This document shows, one piece after another, positions 16,078-24,420 of a stretch of DNA of 64,000 bases; the first letter of the stretch is position 1, and each line of letters begins with the position of its first letter. This DNA comes from Desulfovibrio fairfieldensis. Lineage in GTDB: Bacteria; Desulfobacterota; Desulfovibrionia; Desulfovibrionales; Desulfovibrionaceae. The notes under the pieces are model-generated. The model was not told the DNA's origin, did not search any database, and worked only from the letters and a program-made list of their open reading frames with translations. The stretch covers positions 2,756,501 through 2,820,500 of the forward strand of contig NZ_CP014229.1 in NCBI RefSeq assembly GCF_001553605.1, given 5' to 3'. Both the position numbers and the translations under genes were made by a program.

Positions 16078-17304
16078 ATGCTATTTTTTGCACGACAACC
16101 CATATTCACGGTACGCGGCACACTATACGGATATGAACTGCTCTTTCGGGATCAGTCCAATCTGGCCGCCGCCAATATTCAGGACGGCAGCCAGGCGACC
16201 TCGGAAATCATTGTCGACGGAATTTCGTTTGCTTCCGCCCACTCCGGCGCGCGCACGAAAGTTTTTATAAACATACCTGATGAACTGTTGCGCAGTGAGA
16301 TCCTTGAATCCCTGTCGCCGGACATGTGCATTCTCGAAATCCTGGAAACAGTTCCCTGTACGCGGGAGAATATTGCCGTCCTGCGGCATCTGAAATCCCT
16401 CGGTTACACCCTGGCCTTGGATGATTACAGGGGGCAGCGGGGAGTGGAAGGTTTCCTTGATCTTGTGGATATCGTGAAGGTGGATTTCCAGAGCGCGCCC
16501 GCCCGGCGGCTGGCGGGCATCTCGGAAGGCCTGCGCACGCGCGGCGTCACGATGCTGGCGGAAAAAGTGGAAAGCTACCAGGAGGCGGAATGGGCCGGGA
16601 ATGCGGGGTACGAGCTGCTTCAGGGCTTTTATTTTCAGCGCCCCGAGCTGATCTCCGCCAAAAGGCTGACCCCCGACGCGCACACCAAATTGCGGATATT
16701 GTACTATCTGGCCTCCGGCAGGATAGAACGGAAAGAACTGTTCGCTCTTCTTTCCTATAGCCCGCAACTGGCGTTCAGGCTGCTCAATTTTGTCAACTCG
16801 GTCGCCTTTTCTTTCCGGGAGAAAATAGACTCAATAAAACAGGCCATCGTGCTCATGGGCGTGGACCGGCTGCGCCGCTGGCTTTCGGCCATGCTCATCG
16901 CCGATCAGAGCCACACTTCCGACACCGCGCGGGAACTGTCCATACTGTGCGTCTTCCGCGCGCATTTCCTGCGCGATATAGCCGCCTCCAGCGGCTCCCC
17001 CTATGCCGAGCAGCTTTTCGCGCTGGGGCTTTTTTCCACTTTGGACGCCATGCACCGCACATCCTTCGAGAATCTTTTTGAACGGGCCTTCCTGAACGAA
17101 GCGGTGAAAAAGGCGCTCATCTCGCAGGAAGGAGATTTTTATCCCTGGCTCAAGGCCGTACTCTGTCTTGAAACAGGCAATATAGACGAGGCGGCGCGGC
17201 TCTTTGCGGCTCTGGGCGTCTTCGATCTGCGCGAGATAGTGAAAAAATACAGGACAGCCATGACGCTGGCCTCGACGTTTCACACTTTCGCCGAAACGCT
17301 CTGA
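16078..17304 (+). CDS. EAL-HDOD signalling protein (YuxH type)
   Basis: The 408-residue protein has an N-terminal EAL-like domain (about 1-205) and a C-terminal HDOD domain (about 205-400). Parts of the EAL core survive (YGYELLFRDQ, INIPDEL, ALDDYRG, IVKVDF, LAEKVES). The usual DDFGTGYSS loop is reduced to DDYRGQRG, so cyclic-di-GMP hydrolysis is doubtful and binding or protein contact more likely. The HDOD part has the IDSIKQAIVLMGVDRLRRWL helix typical of the family. Such proteins link second-messenger signalling to motility or stress. It stands alone. Confidence 0.88.
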   Translation: MLFFARQPIFTVRGTLYGYELLFRDQSNLAAANIQDGSQATSEIIVDGISFASAHSGARTKVFINIPDELLRSEILESLSPDMCILEILETVPCTRENIAVLRHLKSLGYTLALDDYRGQRGVEGFLDLVDIVKVDFQSAPARRLAGISEGLRTRGVTMLAEKVESYQEAEWAGNAGYELLQGFYFQRPELISAKRLTPDAHTKLRILYYLASGRIERKELFALLSYSPQLAFRLLNFVNSVAFSFREKIDSIKQAIVLMGVDRLRRWLSAMLIADQSHTSDTARELSILCVFRAHFLRDIAASSGSPYAEQLFALGLFSTLDAMHRTSFENLFERAFLNEAVKKALISQEGDFYPWLKAVLCLETGNIDEAARLFAALGVFDLREIVKKYRTAMTLASTFHTFAETL

Positions 17305-17394
17305 CAGCCGCCCGCTGTCGGCATATCCCCTGCCGTCGGAATCCTGTCTCCGCACGCGGCTGCAACTGATTCGCGCGCTTCGCTGCAAAGCAAA

Positions 17395-17442
17395 AATCTG
17401 ACGTAGCGAGCGGGCAAAAAGGCATAGTGCCAACAGGCCCTA
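17395..17442 (+). repeat. Palindromic element family 1, copy G (right end only)
   Basis: This is the right-hand end of the element: AATCTGACG, a GAGCGGGCAAAAAGGCATAG block and the terminus AACAGGCCCTA, very close to copy A. The left half is not recognisable. Its final CTA is the TAG stop codon of the minus-strand SprA-type gene. Confidence 0.65.
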
Positions 17443-18237
17443 GACTTGCAGGGAAATGCCCGTGCCGCCGGGGGCCAGGGCCGTGGGCATGACGCCGCGC
17501 ATGGACATGTCGGCATAGGCTCCGGCGGCGCGACGGCGCGCGGCCGAATCAACCGGGTCCGTTCCCGCAAGGGCCGCCGCTGCGGCATCAGCGGAAACAG
17601 CGGCGTCCGAGGCGGAAGTCCGCCCGGCGGAAGCGGGCTCCACAACGGTCGAAACCAGGCCGGATGCGGCCGGGCCCTCGCCGTCGTCCTCTTCTTTCCG
17701 GGCATCCCGCGCGGCACGGGCTTCCTGAGCCGCGGCGCGCGCCGCCACCTGGCGGTCCTGGCCGGAAGGCTCTCCCGGGGCCAGGGCAGCTCGGCGCACC
17801 TGTTGTGCCTTTTCCCTGCTGGCTTCCGGATCGCCCGGCACGGACGAGGCGTCAATGGAAACATGGCCGCCGATGGCGTACTGCCGCCCGTCCGGCCCTT
17901 TCTGGTAGGTATAGCCGGCCCCGCCGTTCACATGCCCGCCGCCCGCCGCCATGTGCGCGCTCTCATGGGCGCGTACCTCGGCGTCACGCAGTTTCAGCTC
18001 GCGCAACTGTTGTTGAGCTTCGGGACTCAGGCTCAGGCTGTCCGCCAGATCCGGCAGGCCCGCCGGGCCGCTCTCTTGTCCGTCGTTCTGACCCGCCCGG
18101 CTTGCCGGGGCAAAGGGACTCCGCTCCCGACCGCGTCCACCCCCGCCCACGCCGTCAGGACCGGCGGCGGGAGCCAACGGCGTCAACGGTCCCACAGGAC
18201 GGGGACTGATGCTTTCCAGAGCTTCGGACATATCCAT
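17440..18237 (-). CDS. SprA-family putative metalloprotease
   Basis: The protein has 265 residues. A Pro/Gly-rich N-terminus leads to the conserved domain: LRDAEVRAHESAHMAAGG with HESAH (His91, Glu92, His95), a GGAGYTYQKGPDGRQYAIGG block, and VPGDPEASREKAQQVRRAAL. This fits the SprA-related family, whose HExxH suggests zinc protease activity; substrates are unknown. The ATG at 18237 has AAGGA five bases before it; the longer frame lacks one. A sigma-28-like promoter lies at 18307-18333, tying it to late flagellar expression. The stop codon is part of element copy G. Confidence 0.8.
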   Translation of the reverse strand: MDMSEALESISPRPVGPLTPLAPAAGPDGVGGGGRGRERSPFAPASRAGQNDGQESGPAGLPDLADSLSLSPEAQQQLRELKLRDAEVRAHESAHMAAGGGHVNGGAGYTYQKGPDGRQYAIGGHVSIDASSVPGDPEASREKAQQVRRAALAPGEPSGQDRQVAARAAAQEARAARDARKEEDDGEGPAASGLVSTVVEPASAGRTSASDAAVSADAAAAALAGTDPVDSAARRRAAGAYADMSMRGVMPTALAPGGTGISLQV

Positions 18238-18306
18238 TTGATCCTTAACGACGAAGAACGGTCCCAAGCCCGCGCAGGGACCCCGAAAAACGCCGTTACG
18301 CTTTTC

Positions 18307-18333
18307 TTATCGGCGGATTCAATCCGGACGTTA
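18307..18333 (-). promoter_or_regulatory. Candidate sigma-28 (FliA) promoter of the SprA-type gene
   Basis: On the minus strand it reads TAACGTCC, 11 bases, GCCGATAA. The E. coli consensus is TAAAGTTT-N11-GCCGATAA, so the -10 is perfect and the spacing exact. It lies 70 bases upstream of the start. Confidence 0.65.
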
Positions 18334-18356
18334 GGGGTTGTCTCTCATTTCTGAAA

Positions 18357-19418
18357 CTACATCCGAGGTCGCACGGCGGTCACCACGGCGGACATGGTTT
18401 CAGCGGGCACGGCCAGTTCCGCCGCAGTGAAACCGGCAGCCTGCAGATCCTCCCGCACTTCCTCAAAGGTATACACCCTGCCGTCCGCGCAATGCACCAG
18501 CATGTTCAGGCCGAACAAGGCTCCGGCCGCCGGGCTGGTTCCGTCCGCGCTCATGATGAAATCGCGCACGGCCACCTTGCCGCCGGATTTCAGGGCCTGC
18601 AAGGCGTTACGGTACAGGGCGCGGCTTTGTTCTCGCCCGTGCTGGTGGATGATGGCGCTGATCCAGGCCAGATCAAAGCCCGACGGCAGGGCGTCGCTGT
18701 AGAAATCACCGGCCTGAAAATCCACCCTGCCTTCCAGGGGCGTGCCCGCAAAACGCTGTCGCGCCGCCTCAATGCCCACGGGGCGGTCGAATATCACGGC
18801 CGTCGCCGTGGGCAAACACTCCAGAAAAGCCTGGGTATAGGTGCCGGACGCGCCGCCCACGTCCAGAATCCGCGCCGGTCCTTCGCCGAAATGCAGCACC
18901 CCGGCCTCGTGCAGGGCCCTGATCATGGGGGCCGCCGTGCGCACGGCCAACGAGTTCATACCCATGATAAAGGAACGGTCGTCCTCCTCTTCGCCGAGGA
19001 TGCTGGGCCGCCGGGTTCTGGGTTTGCCGTCCCGCACCGTGCGCGCCAGCTCCGCCCAGCCCCGCTGGGCGTTGGCCATATGCCGCAGCATGGGCACATA
19101 GGAAAGGGGGTGGCGGCTGTCCAGCGCGTCCCGGTAGGCTTCGGCCACGGCATAGACCCCCGGGCCGCCCTGCTCCGGATCAGCCGATGCGCCGCCAATG
19201 CTTTTGCACAGATAACCCATGCCCGCCAGGGCGTTCAGCAGCACCGCGGCGCCGCGCTCGTCCACGCCGCATTCCCGCGCCAGGTCCCCGGCGTTCATCC
19301 GGTTGCCGTTGCGCAGAATAACTGTGAAAAAATCCAGTTCAGCCGCCGCCGTCAGCGCGCAGGAGCGCTGGTAGCCCGTGGCGTCGCGCTGCAATACGGC
19401 AAAGGGGGTTCTGTCCAT
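18357..19418 (-). CDS. SAM-dependent O-methyltransferase (family 2)
   Basis: The 353-residue protein has an N-terminal winged-helix dimerisation domain (about 15-95, AAELDFFTVILRNGNRMNAG, then DERGAAVLLNALAGMGYL). A Rossmann methyltransferase domain follows with ARILDVGGASGTYTQAFLE as SAM loop and DFYSDALPSGFDLAWIS. This is the acetylserotonin O-methyltransferase-like fold. The acceptor is unknown; a plant-like role is not implied. AGGAGG six bases before the ATG at 19418 decides the start. It is divergent from azlC. Confidence 0.85.
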   Translation of the reverse strand: MDRTPFAVLQRDATGYQRSCALTAAAELDFFTVILRNGNRMNAGDLARECGVDERGAAVLLNALAGMGYLCKSIGGASADPEQGGPGVYAVAEAYRDALDSRHPLSYVPMLRHMANAQRGWAELARTVRDGKPRTRRPSILGEEEDDRSFIMGMNSLAVRTAAPMIRALHEAGVLHFGEGPARILDVGGASGTYTQAFLECLPTATAVIFDRPVGIEAARQRFAGTPLEGRVDFQAGDFYSDALPSGFDLAWISAIIHQHGREQSRALYRNALQALKSGGKVAVRDFIMSADGTSPAAGALFGLNMLVHCADGRVYTFEEVREDLQAAGFTAAELAVPAETMSAVVTAVRPRM

Positions 19419-19496
19419 GCGAGGCCTCCTTGGCTTGCCAGACCGGGGCAAAAAGAGTAGCCCTTATTGCTTCCATTCTACGGTGAGGTTACGCCT

Positions 19497-20288
19497 ATGT
19501 CGAGTCCTTCCACCGTCTCCCCTGTGGCGGAAGGCCTGCGGCGCGCCCTGCCCATCGTGCTGGGCTATGTGCCTGTGGGCTTCGCCTTCGGCGTGCTGGC
19601 GGTCAAAAACAATATTCCCCCGTCCCTGGCCGTGGCCATGGCCGTGCTGATGTTTTCCGGCTCCGGCCAGTTCGTCTTCGCCAGCCTCTGGGGCGCGGGC
19701 GCGGGCATCCTGTCGGTCATCGCGGCGGTGTTCATCGTCAATCTGCGCTATCTGCTGATGTCCGCCGCCGAATCCCCCTGGCTGGCACGCCTGCCGCGCT
19801 GGCAGCGTTTTCTGCTGGGCCTGGGCCTCACGGACGAAACGTTCGCCGTGCATATCACAGCCCTGCAACGCGGCTGGAAGCTCTCTCTCACCACGCTTTA
19901 TCTCTGCAACAGCACCACCCATCTGGCCTGGGTGATCGGCTGCGCCGTGGGCGCTTTCTGCGGCGAACTGGTCAACGACGTGCGCCCCCTGGGCCTGGAT
20001 TACGCCCTCACCGCCATGTTTCTGGCCCTGCTGGTGCCCCAGTGCGTGAGCCGCCTGCACGTGCTGGTGGCCCTGTTCACCACGGCCCTGTCCATCGCCC
20101 TCAAGGCCGCCGGCATGAGCCAGTGGAATGTGGCCGTGGCCACAATTCTCGGCGCGAGCCTGGGCGTGCTGCTGCTCTACGCCCGGCGCGGCCCCGGCCT
20201 AGAGAATCCGGGAGCGGAACAGAACGCCGGAACGCAAGCCGAACATTCGGACAAACCTTCGGCCCAACCTTCGGAGGTCCGGCCATGA
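19497..20288 (+). CDS. azlC: Branched-chain amino acid exporter, large subunit
   Basis: AzlC with AzlD forms an inner-membrane exporter of branched-chain amino acids (and azaleucine). The 263-residue protein has the family start RRALPIVLGYVPVGFAFGVL, the LMFSGSGQFVFASLWGAGAG block and the VNLRYLLMSAA segment, with about seven membrane helices. The start at 19497 has GGTGAGG upstream. A charged tail of about 30 residues, longer than usual, precedes the stop, which overlaps azlD by ATGA. Confidence 0.9.
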   Translation: MSSPSTVSPVAEGLRRALPIVLGYVPVGFAFGVLAVKNNIPPSLAVAMAVLMFSGSGQFVFASLWGAGAGILSVIAAVFIVNLRYLLMSAAESPWLARLPRWQRFLLGLGLTDETFAVHITALQRGWKLSLTTLYLCNSTTHLAWVIGCAVGAFCGELVNDVRPLGLDYALTAMFLALLVPQCVSRLHVLVALFTTALSIALKAAGMSQWNVAVATILGASLGVLLLYARRGPGLENPGAEQNAGTQAEHSDKPSAQPSEVRP

Positions 20289-20629
20289 ACGCATGGATTG
20301 ACGCCCACAGCGCGCTGCTGCTCTGTGTTCTGGGCAGCGTGCTGGTAACCCAGCTGCCCAAGGTGCTGCCCGTGACCTTTCTCAGGGGCGACTGCCTGCC
20401 CGCCCTGCTGCGGCACTGGCTGTCCTTCGTGCCCGTGGCGGTCATGGCCGCCCTGGTGGGGCCGGACGTTTTCTTCTACGAAGGGCGTTTCAACGCGGGC
20501 ACGTCAAATCTCTTCCTGATGGTCTCCCTGCCCTCCCTGCTGGTGGCCTGGTGGGGCAAGAACTATTTTGTGACCATCGCCTTCGGCATCAGCCTGGTGA
20601 TTCTGGCCCGCTGGCTGGGCTGGTACTGA
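20285..20629 (+). CDS. azlD: Branched-chain amino acid exporter, small subunit
   Basis: The 114-residue protein has about four hydrophobic helices with LGSVLVTQLPKVLPVTFLRG and LRHWLSFVPVAVMAALVGPD, typical of AzlD. It is coupled to azlC by a 4-base overlap, and its stop overlaps the next start (TGATG), so azlC-azlD-DUF4911 form one transcript. Confidence 0.9.
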   Translation: MNAWIDAHSALLLCVLGSVLVTQLPKVLPVTFLRGDCLPALLRHWLSFVPVAVMAALVGPDVFFYEGRFNAGTSNLFLMVSLPSLLVAWWGKNYFVTIAFGISLVILARWLGWY

Positions 20630-20994
20630 TGGACGCGGACCGCCCCAATGATCCCGGCCCGGGCATGCCGCACCCGGCCCTGTACCGCATGGGCCGCGCG
20701 GGACGGCGCGCCGGACCTCCCCTGCGGCCGCCCCGCCGCAGCGGCCGCCTGCTGCTGCGCCTGACGCCGGAACACATCGCGCTTTTCCGCTTTCTGCTGG
20801 AAGCCTACGACAATCTCGCTTATTTCACCGTGCTGGAGCGGCGTACCGCTCTGCTCAAGCTGGTCTTTTCGCCCCAGCGGGAACGCGCCGTCCGCCGCGC
20901 CCTGGCGGAAATGGCCCGGAGCCTGCCCTTTACGGCGGAGGACTGGCCCCTGCCCGATCTTTCCGTCCCGCCCGAGCCCGCCGACCGCGCCTGA
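20629..20994 (+). CDS. DUF4911-type small protein
   Basis: The 121-residue cytoplasmic protein has an Arg/Pro-rich N-terminus. A C-terminal domain (about 35-100: LLLRLTPEHIALFRFLLEAYDNLAYFT split over two helices, then RRTALLKLVFSPQRERAVRRAL) matches, from memory, the DUF4911 domain found before pyrH in Desulfovibrio. The Phe-rich helix and a beta hairpin resemble ACT-like or ligand-binding folds, but the function is unknown. The start is fixed by the TGATG overlap with azlD. Confidence 0.65.
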   Translation: MDADRPNDPGPGMPHPALYRMGRAGRRAGPPLRPPRRSGRLLLRLTPEHIALFRFLLEAYDNLAYFTVLERRTALLKLVFSPQRERAVRRALAEMARSLPFTAEDWPLPDLSVPPEPADRA

Positions 20995-21034
20995 ACCGGC
21001 CCGGCCGCCGGACGCGGACCCGCGCAAAAAGGCT

Positions 21035-21062
21035 TTGAGCCGGACGCGTTTTCTGCTATGAC
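21035..21062 (+). promoter_or_regulatory. Candidate promoter of pyrH
   Basis: TTGAGC (21035-21040) and TATGAC (21057-21062) are separated by 16 bases, about 90 bases upstream of the pyrH start. It is a moderate sigma-70 match in the expected position. Confidence 0.35.
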
Positions 21063-21152
21063 ATCTCCGTTACACGGCGGCGGCCCGGCGCGCCTTTGTT
21101 CCCTTTCCGACGGCAGGCGTATCCTTTCAAAAGCTTTTACCAAGGCGGAGCC

Positions 21153-21869
21153 ATGCCCACACTCAAGTACAAGCGCGTGCTGCTCAAACTGAGCGGCGAA
21201 GCCCTGGCGGGCGAGCACAAAACCGGCATCGACCCTGAAACCGTGGCCGCCATCTGCGGCGAAATCGGCACCGTGCTCGAAATGGGCGTGGAAATGGCCC
21301 TGGTCATCGGCGGCGGCAATATTTTTCGCGGACTCTCCGGCTCGGCCAAAGGCATGGAGCGTTCCTCGGCGGACTACATGGGCATGCTGGCCACGGTGCT
21401 CAACGCCCTGGCCGTGCAGGACATGCTGGAAAAACAGGGCTATCCCACCCGCGTGCTTTCGGCCATCACCATGCAGGAAGTCTGTGAGTCCTTTATCCGC
21501 CGCCGTGCCCTGCGCCACCTGGAAAAAGGCCGGGTGGTGATCTGCGCAGCGGGCACGGGCAACCCCTATTTCACCACCGACACCACGGCGGCCCTGCGCG
21601 GCATGGAACTGAAGTGCGACGCCATCATCAAGGCCACCAAAGTGGACGGCATTTATGACAAGGATCCGGCCACGCACCCCGACGCCGTCAAGTTCGACAG
21701 CATCAGCTACGACGAGACGCTCTCGCGGCGTCTGGGCGTCATGGACGCCACGGCCTTTGCCCTGGTGCGCGACAATAACGTGCCCATCATCGTCTGCCGC
21801 ATGTTCGGGGGCGACATCCGCCGGGCCGTGCTGGGCGAAGCCGTGGGCACCATCGTACGCGAAAATTGA
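21153..21869 (+). CDS. pyrH: UMP kinase
   Basis: The 238-residue protein makes UDP from UMP and ATP. It has [15 protein letters not shown] (phosphate-binding lysine), [28 protein letters not shown] and the [10 protein letters not shown] block. The start at 21153 has AAGGCGGAG upstream; the longer frame to 21096 has no such site. It is the first gene of the pyrH-frr-uppS-cdsA-dxr-rseP run. Pairing with frr is the usual bacterial order. Confidence 0.95.
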   Translation: MPTLKYKRVLLKLSGEALAGEHKTGIDPETVAAICGEIGTVLEMGVEMALVIGGGNIFRGLSGSAKGMERSSADYMGMLATVLNALAVQDMLEKQGYPTRVLSAITMQEVCESFIRRRALRHLEKGRVVICAAGTGNPYFTTDTTAALRGMELKCDAIIKATKVDGIYDKDPATHPDAVKFDSISYDETLSRRLGVMDATAFALVRDNNVPIIVCRMFGGDIRRAVLGEAVGTIVREN

Positions 21870-21976
21870 GGAAGCCCGCGTGATGCGGGTTGTTGCCTTT
21901 TGCCCATGCCGGGCAAGGGACAACAAGACCCAAATGGGGTTTCCCAAGCTTTTCATCCACGCAAGGAGTAGGATTG

Positions 21977-22537
21977 ATGGATATCGACAGCACCCTTCTG
22001 GACGCTGAGGACCGCATGGAAAAGGCCCTGGCCGCGCTGGACCGCGACTTCGCCAAACTGCGCACGGGACGCGCCTCCACCGCCCTGGTGGACGGCATCA
22101 AGGCCGACTACTACGGCACGCCCACGCCCGTCAGCCAGATGGCCTCCGTGGCCGTGCCCGACAGCCGCACCCTGACCATACAGCCCTGGGACAAGGGCGG
22201 CATCGCGGCGGTGGAAAAAGCCATTCTCAAGTCCGACCTGGGACTTACCCCGGTCAACGACGGCAAGATCATCCGCATCGTCATTCCGCCGCTCACCGAG
22301 GAACGCCGCAAGGATCTCGTCAAAGTGGCCCGCAAGTACAGCGAGGAGGCCAAGGTGGCCGTGCGCAACGTGCGCCGCGACGCCAACGACGGCCTGAAGA
22401 AGCTGGAAAAGGATAAGGAAATCACCGAGGACGAGCTGAAAAAGGCCGTGGACGACGTTCAGAAGCTCACGGACAAGTTCGTGGGCGACGTGGATAAGAA
22501 ATGCGCGGCTAAGGAAAAGGAAATCATGGACATCTAG
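21977..22537 (+). CDS. frr: Ribosome recycling factor
   Basis: The 186-residue protein releases ribosomes from mRNA after termination, with EF-G. It has the family pattern: [43 protein letters not shown]-like [15 protein letters not shown], and the long C-terminal helix [33 protein letters not shown] before the ATG decides the start. The last base of its TAG stop is the first base of repeat copy B. Confidence 0.96.
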   Translation: MDIDSTLLDAEDRMEKALAALDRDFAKLRTGRASTALVDGIKADYYGTPTPVSQMASVAVPDSRTLTIQPWDKGGIAAVEKAILKSDLGLTPVNDGKIIRIVIPPLTEERRKDLVKVARKYSEEAKVAVRNVRRDANDGLKKLEKDKEITEDELKKAVDDVQKLTDKFVGDVDKKCAAKEKEIMDI

Positions 22538-22667
22538 TAAGATTTGGATTTTTTTGCCGCTGGCGGCGTCAGACTTCGCGGCGCGCCTCGGTCTTGTAGG
22601 CAGCTACACTCCATGTCGGCGCGCCGTTCGTCTTTCTTGCCAGCGACGAAAAAATCTCAAATCTTAC
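22537..22667 (-). repeat. Palindromic element family 1, copy B
   Basis: The 131-bp element has its terminal arms (GTAAGATTTG with inverted partner) just after frr. Read on the minus strand it shows TTCGTCGCTGGCAAG, an inner stem with GGCGCGCC in both arms, GGAGTGTAG, AAGACCGA, and then TCTGACGCCGCCAGCGGC. It has no ORF and fills the frr-uppS gap. Confidence 0.78.
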
Positions 22668-22684
22668 GGTGAAACAGGCCATTC

Positions 22685-23407
22685 ATGACAGAAGAACTTG
22701 AAAAACTGCCCACGCATATCGCCATCATCATGGACGGCAACGGCCGCTGGGCCCAGGCGCGCGGGCTCCCGCGCTCGGCCGGGCACCGCGCCGGGGCCGA
22801 AGCCGTGCGCACCGTGGTCACCGAATGCCGCGGTCTGGGCATCCGTCATCTGACCCTTTACGCCTTTTCCAGCGAAAACTGGAACCGGCCCAAGTCCGAG
22901 ATCAGCGCCCTGTTCAGCCTGTTGCTGGAATTTCTGCGCCGTGAGGTGCCGCTGATGGAGGAAAAGGGCATCGCCCTCAAGGTGCTGGGCGACCTGGAAG
23001 GTCTGCCCCTGCCGCAGCGCACGGCCCTGCGCCACGCCATGGGCCGCACCGAAGCCGGGCGGGAAATGACGCTCAACCTGGCGCTCAATTACGGCGGCCG
23101 GGCCGAGCTGGTGCGCGCCGTGCGAGGCTTTCTGCGCGACAACGCGCGGCCCGAGGACGTTACCGAGGAGAGCCTGGCGCAACGCCTCTACACCGCCGGT
23201 CAGCCCGATCCGGACCTGCTCATCCGCACCAGCGGCGAGCAGCGTCTGAGCAATTATCTGCTGTACCAGTGCGCCTACAGCGAACTGTATTTCACGCCCG
23301 TGCCCTGGCCCGACTTCGGCGTCGACCAGTTGCGCGAGGCGCTGGCCGTCTATGCCGGGCGTTCGCGCCGTTTCGGCAAAACACAGGAGCAAATTGATGT
23401 CCGTTGA
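22685..23407 (+). CDS. uppS: Undecaprenyl diphosphate synthase
   Basis: The 240-residue cis-prenyltransferase makes the C55 lipid carrier for cell wall and O-antigen. HIAIIMDGNGRWAQARGLPR holds the catalytic Asp, LTLYAFSSENWNRP follows, and the C-terminal RTSGEQRLSNYLLYQCAYSE block binds the diphosphate and magnesium. Length is standard. It overlaps cdsA by 11 bases. The run continues the conserved envelope-lipid cluster. Confidence 0.95.
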   Translation: MTEELEKLPTHIAIIMDGNGRWAQARGLPRSAGHRAGAEAVRTVVTECRGLGIRHLTLYAFSSENWNRPKSEISALFSLLLEFLRREVPLMEEKGIALKVLGDLEGLPLPQRTALRHAMGRTEAGREMTLNLALNYGGRAELVRAVRGFLRDNARPEDVTEESLAQRLYTAGQPDPDLLIRTSGEQRLSNYLLYQCAYSELYFTPVPWPDFGVDQLREALAVYAGRSRRFGKTQEQIDVR

Positions 23408-24206
23408 CCATGCCGTCGATATCCGCCGCATCATCACCGGCCTGGCTCTGGCCGCCGCGCTGCTGCTGGTGCTCTGGCTGCGGGGCTGGCCCCTGCTCTT
23501 TGTGATCCTGCTGGTTGCGGCGCTGGGCCTCTGGGAATTCTATTCGCTGTTCTGGGGCCCCACGGGCCGCATTCCCAGCCGGATCTGCGCCATCGCCCTG
23601 GGCTGGGGCATGCTCTGCCTGACCTGGCTGAACCGCCCGCAGGACGCCCTGGTCTGCCTGGGCGCGGGTTTTGTGCTGGCGGCCATGACCTTTCTGTTCC
23701 GCTGGGACGTGGTGGAGGAGGAAAACGCGTTTTCCGCCAGCGGCATTTTCATGGCCGGTCTGGCCTATGTGCCCCTGCTGCTGCTTCCGGCCACCTATCT
23801 TTCCACGGTCAAGCTGATCTTTGTGCTGGCCGCCGTGGCCGTGTCCGACACCGCCGCCTATTTCGTGGGCACGCGCTTCGGCCACCACAAGCTCTGGCCG
23901 CGCGTGAGCCCCAACAAAAGTTCCGAGGGCGCTGTGGGCAGCCTGGTGGCCTGCGTGATCTTCTGCGCCGTGTACGGTGAAATTTACGGCAAAGTGGGCT
24001 GGTTCTCCTTCGCCCTGCTGGGCGTGGCGGTCAATGCCTTTGCCCAGGTGGGCGATCTGTTTGAATCCGCGCTGAAGCGTTCCGTTCACGTCAAGGATTC
24101 CGGCTCCATCCTGCCCGGCCACGGCGGCATTCTGGACCGCGCGGACAGCTTCCTGTTTGCGATGCCGATGGTGGCGGTGGTGGATCAGTGGTTCTTTTTC
24201 TTCTGA
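23397..24206 (+). CDS. cdsA: Phosphatidate cytidylyltransferase
   Basis: This 269-residue membrane protein makes CDP-diacylglycerol, precursor of all bacterial phospholipids. It has about eight hydrophobic helices and the C-terminal signature SGSILPGHGGILDRADS-like KDSGSILPGHGGILDRADSF. The start at 23397 (MSVDHAVD) has CAGGAGC upstream and lies inside the uppS end. Only one base separates its TGA from repeat copy C. Confidence 0.93.
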   Translation: MSVDHAVDIRRIITGLALAAALLLVLWLRGWPLLFVILLVAALGLWEFYSLFWGPTGRIPSRICAIALGWGMLCLTWLNRPQDALVCLGAGFVLAAMTFLFRWDVVEEENAFSASGIFMAGLAYVPLLLLPATYLSTVKLIFVLAAVAVSDTAAYFVGTRFGHHKLWPRVSPNKSSEGAVGSLVACVIFCAVYGEIYGKVGWFSFALLGVAVNAFAQVGDLFESALKRSVHVKDSGSILPGHGGILDRADSFLFAMPMVAVVDQWFFFF

Positions 24207-24207
24207 C

Positions 24208-24355
24208 GGAAGCACCCGGAAAACGCGTCTTTTGCCCCCTGGCCGCGTCGCAAGTCCAGCGCGACCCAGGTCTGTATACTAAGAATACTATCCCTGGCCC
24301 GCGCTGGACTTGCTCCTTGCCAGGAAACAAAATTCATCGTTTTCCGGGCGCTTCC
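24208..24355 (-). repeat. Palindromic element family 1, copy C
   Basis: This 148-bp copy is the clearest. The outer arms are 18 bases with one mismatch (GGAAGCACCCGGAAAACG at 24208 and its partner at 24338). The inner stem is 14 bp perfect (GCAAGTCCAGCGCG at 24250, partner at 24300). A small CCAGG/CCTGG stem surrounds a TATAC-rich loop. On the minus strand it shows CCTGGCAAGGA on the left and GACGCGGCCAGGGGGCAAAA on the right. Confidence 0.88.
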
Positions 24356-24420
24356 ATTTTTTTGTTTTTTTCCGGACGCGGCAAAGCAACGGATACGACG
24401 GTATTGATGCGGACACTCTG

